From positions 1 to 64,000 of the forward strand of contig JAFGJS010000110.1 in NCBI GenBank assembly GCA_016928995.1: a stretch of 64,000 nucleotides of DNA, read 5' to 3'. Under the pieces are notes generated by a model that was not told where the DNA came from, ran no database searches, and saw only the letters and a list, made by a program, of their open reading frames with translations. Each line of letters opens with the position of its first letter. Positions within the stretch are counted from its first letter, which is position 1. Shown here in pieces: positions 61,473 through 64,000 of the stretch. The translations under genes were made by a program, and so were the position numbers. This DNA is from Candidatus Sumerlaeota bacterium (GTDB lineage Bacteria; Sumerlaeota; Sumerlaeia; JAFGJS01).

Positions 61473-64000
61473 ATGCTAACGCCGACGAACACACAATCAT
61501 CCCGCGACGCATGCTCCACGCGCGGCAATTCGCGCCGTGCGCTTTGCCTGTGCGCCCTGGCGATGGGCGCGCTTCTGCTGCTTTCTGCCGGCCGGGCCGC
61601 CGCGCAGGGCGACATCAAGACCGACGAGCGGGGAGAGCCCCTGATCACCTTGATCCGCAACGAAGCCCCCGCCGAAATGATCCTGGGCGACATCACCAAA
61701 CAGTCCGGTTATTCCGTTTCCGCGGAAGGCACAGCCACTGGCATGAAATTCAGCGTCAATGCAAAAGAAGAACCGCTGATGTCCGTGCTGGAAAAACTCG
61801 CCGCGGGATCCAACCTGGTGCTCTACTCTCCGCCTGGCGAAGCGCGCTACATCCTGATGGATGAGCCGACGTACAAAACCAAATATCTGAGCAACCAGGT
61901 GCAGCGGAAAATCTATCAGCTGGATAATATTCCCCCGGCGGAATTCTCGAACTACATTCAATCCATCCTTACTCCGGAAATCGGCTCCTCATCGCCCAAT
62001 CCGGTGGACGGCACTGTCGTGGTCGTGGACCTGCCGCAGGTGCTCGCTGAAATCGACTGGGTCATCAGCTGGCTCGATGTCAAACCCACCATCCGCCGTT
62101 TTCAGATCGCGCGCGGCAACGCGGACTTTATCTACGACGCCGTGCAGAACGAATCCAAGCGGCTGCTGGGCCAGCCGGCGGAGATCCTGTTCGACAAGCC
62201 CAACCGCAGCATCGTCGTGATGGCCACGCCCAGCCACATCAAGCGGCTGGAGACGATCGTGGCGCTGCTCGACATCCGCCCGGTGATCCGCAGCTACCCG
62301 ATTTATTCCGTCGGCATGGAGGGCGATGATTTCACTCGCATCGAAGAAGCCGTCGAGCCGCTGCTCTCCGAAGACGCTTACTGGCATTTCGACTACGAAA
62401 ATCACATCATGATCCTGCGCGACATTCCCCCGGTGCACGAGGATGTGGAGCAGATACTGGCTCAGATCGACCGCACTCCGGCGGAAGTGCTGATCCAGGC
62501 CGAAATCATCGAGACCCAGATGCAGCACGGCATGAGCTACGGCACAGATATTACCTGGAGCGAGGATCTTTTCAGTGCTACCCGTGATGGTCTGTTTACA
62601 GGTCTTCCACATAGTTTGAGTCCCTCAATCCCAGAAGGCAGCGATATAGCCAATACACCGGAAAATCTTGGTTTTCTGAATCTGCGCGATGAATTCCCAA
62701 CAGTCACTCTCGGCAGCGGAGGCATCACGCTGGACAACCTGAGCCGTCACGCGCGCATCACATTCACAGCCGCGATGAGCGACACCCGCACGCAAGTGTT
62801 GCAACAGCCGCGTCTTTTTGTGCGCAATCATGGCAAGGCCACGATGGACATCGGCGCCGAAGTGCCGTTCATCACCACGCGCTACACCGACAGCACATCA
62901 AGCAACTACTCTAATCGCACTTTCACGCAGGAAACGAAAAACGAGGGCATCGAGATGGACATCGAAGTCGCCATCCAGGCTGGCGACTTAATCCGCATCA
63001 ATGTCAGTTTAAAAAACAACAAAGCCTATTTCGACTCGCGCGTTGTCGAGGGCTATGACTACGACGTGGTGGGTCTGAACACACAGGAAATCGAAACCGA
63101 GATGATCATCCCGAACGGCAACACGCGAGTCATTGGCGGTCTGCTTTCCAAAGGCAGCGGCGAATCGAAGAACGGGATTCCTTTCCTCAAAGACATTCCG
63201 CTCATTGGCGGGGTGCTCTTCGGTTCGACGAATCGTCCCTCGGAAAGCAACTATAACCGCATGCTGATGATTTTCGTCACGCCATACGTGATCCGTCCTG
63301 AAGAGTCCGTGCTGGCGCCGGAGCCGCTTAAGGAATACCACGATCGCCGCATCGAAGTGCTGCCGCAAGCTGACAACGCATGGGGTCAGGGCAGTCTTCG
63401 CGAACAGCTATCCCGTCAGTGGGATGAAGGTCCGCAAATCGCGGATCGTGAACCGAGCCAGCCTGATATTCCGGATTACGCCGGGCTGGATGATTTGACC
63501 AGCAATTCGCTGGCCTCCGCCGCCTCCGTCGAACGAGCCCGTTTCCGTTTCACCTGGGCGAATGTCAGCGACGTCGCGCAAGGCGTCAAGCAGCGCCTCA
63601 CATCGCAGGGGAGCCTGGACTTCATGAGCGACGACTTGCACTTCCTCATTCTCCAGGACACGCCCGAATCTGTGGAGAAAATCCATCGCTACCTGGTGGA
63701 AGAAGAGCGCCGGGCCGCCCGAGCGCATGGGTATCTGTTGGACGACATCGACAGCCTCGATGTTGATCTTTCCGTGATCGAGCAAGCCCAGGTTGCTGCT
63801 GCGGACGATCGTTTTGATCCCTACAAGGCTTACACGAATTATAAAGTCAACGTCGGAGCGCCGAAAGGGGAGATCGCGATACAACCGAGCCATATCTATT
63901 CGATCAACCAGGGCCGATCGCAAGATAATGCTCCCAGCACCGATCCCAGCATGTCGATTTCCGCCATGCGAGACGCCAGGATCAGGGCTGAGCAAGCGAG
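61473..64000 (+). CDS. gspD: Secretin GspD, 3' partial
   Basis: At least 842 residues, still open at the window's end. ATG 61473 has GAGGAG nine bases upstream. A signal peptide (about 25-50, ALCLCALAMGALLLLSAGRA then AAQG) is followed by repeated N-domains (about 55-330), the secretin core with EVLIQAEIIETQMQHGMSYG, RTQVLQQPRLFVRNHGKATM, VPFITTRYTD, NVSLKNNKAYFDSR, NTRVIGGLLSKGSGESKNGI, PFLKDIPLIGGVLFG and LMIFVTPYVIRPEES. The core forms the outer-membrane gate. After it an extension of 200 or more residues, with a helical YLVEEERRAARAHGYLLDD part, is unusual and unassigned. Last gene of the cluster seen. Confidence 0.92.
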   Translation, partial: MLTPTNTQSSRDACSTRGNSRRALCLCALAMGALLLLSAGRAAAQGDIKTDERGEPLITLIRNEAPAEMILGDITKQSGYSVSAEGTATGMKFSVNAKEEPLMSVLEKLAAGSNLVLYSPPGEARYILMDEPTYKTKYLSNQVQRKIYQLDNIPPAEFSNYIQSILTPEIGSSSPNPVDGTVVVVDLPQVLAEIDWVISWLDVKPTIRRFQIARGNADFIYDAVQNESKRLLGQPAEILFDKPNRSIVVMATPSHIKRLETIVALLDIRPVIRSYPIYSVGMEGDDFTRIEEAVEPLLSEDAYWHFDYENHIMILRDIPPVHEDVEQILAQIDRTPAEVLIQAEIIETQMQHGMSYGTDITWSEDLFSATRDGLFTGLPHSLSPSIPEGSDIANTPENLGFLNLRDEFPTVTLGSGGITLDNLSRHARITFTAAMSDTRTQVLQQPRLFVRNHGKATMDIGAEVPFITTRYTDSTSSNYSNRTFTQETKNEGIEMDIEVAIQAGDLIRINVSLKNNKAYFDSRVVEGYDYDVVGLNTQEIETEMIIPNGNTRVIGGLLSKGSGESKNGIPFLKDIPLIGGVLFGSTNRPSESNYNRMLMIFVTPYVIRPEESVLAPEPLKEYHDRRIEVLPQADNAWGQGSLREQLSRQWDEGPQIADREPSQPDIPDYAGLDDLTSNSLASAASVERARFRFTWANVSDVAQGVKQRLTSQGSLDFMSDDLHFLILQDTPESVEKIHRYLVEEERRAARAHGYLLDDIDSLDVDLSVIEQAQVAAADDRFDPYKAYTNYKVNVGAPKGEIAIQPSHIYSINQGRSQDNAPSTDPSMSISAMRDARIRAEQA

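Overview
The window is a 64 kb stretch of a GC-rich, Gram-negative bacterial chromosome. LpxD (lipid A), a secretin (GspD), a TatA-type translocase subunit and several lipoprotein or secretory signal peptides show an outer membrane. Large secreted beta-helix proteins with dockerin-like calcium repeats, LamG and sulfatase proteins, a CarD-type regulator and a type II secretion / type IV pilus hybrid cluster suggest a polysaccharide-degrading heterotroph of a PVC-like or related uncultured phylum (Lentisphaerota, Hydrogenedentota or Sumerlaeota style). That placement is inference only: there is no rRNA gene in the window.

Layout. 1-3.1 kb: two coupled paralogous secreted beta-helix proteins (the first is cut by the window edge). 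3.2-4.2 kb: a RHH/RelE-like toxin-antitoxin pair and a frameshifted small membrane gene. 4.3-9.6 kb (minus): aceE and aceF for the pyruvate dehydrogenase complex, split by a GxxExxY gene framed by inverted CACAGAG repeats, then a VOC protein. 10-12.1 kb: an AI-2E type permease convergent with a family 2 glycosyltransferase. 12.3-24.9 kb (minus): a 12.5 kb L-arabinose regulon, in transcription order LacI regulator, aldose 1-epimerase, sugar-binding protein, ABC ATPase, permease, ribulokinase, secreted GH51 arabinofuranosidase, AraD and an L-fucose/L-arabinose-family isomerase. It has a good promoter overlapped by an operator-like palindrome at its head and a strong hairpin terminator at its end. 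25-29.7 kb: lpxD, an M20 dipeptidase, a vacant CACAGAG-type repeat pair, engB and a polytopic membrane protein. 29.8-35.7 kb: a BrnT/BrnA-type pair, argF, argD, mtnA and a secreted 5'-nucleotidase. 35.8-37.4 kb: a HEPN-motif protein and a REP-associated (RAYT) transposase between inverted REP clusters. 37.4-39.2 kb: amtB-glnB. 39.7-43.1 kb: a KaiC-like/PEP-synthase-like fusion and a DUF1353 lipoprotein. 43.1-47.8 kb (minus): a LamG-thioredoxin protein, an RdgC-like protein and a sulfatase-fold protein lacking the formylglycine cysteine. 48.2-50 kb (minus): carD, rsfS, yqeK. 50.1-64 kb (plus): a small membrane protein, tatA, then gspE, a lipoprotein, gspF, H, I, J, K, L, M, a PilP/GspC-like gene and the secretin gspD, which runs off the window.

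How it fits together: secreted GH51 would release arabinose outside the inner membrane, the mutarotase and ABC importer would take it in, and isomerase, kinase and epimerase would lead it to xylulose 5-phosphate. Beta-helix, sulfatase and LamG proteins point to the same glycan-degrading lifestyle, and the secretion cluster is a plausible exporter for them. The most unusual items are the Cys-to-Asp sulfatase, the HDLP ornithine carbamoyltransferase, the KaiC/PPDK fusion, the GxxExxY repeat element inside the pyruvate dehydrogenase operon, the structured non-coding region near 48.1 kb and the pseudopilins without Gly at the cleavage site.
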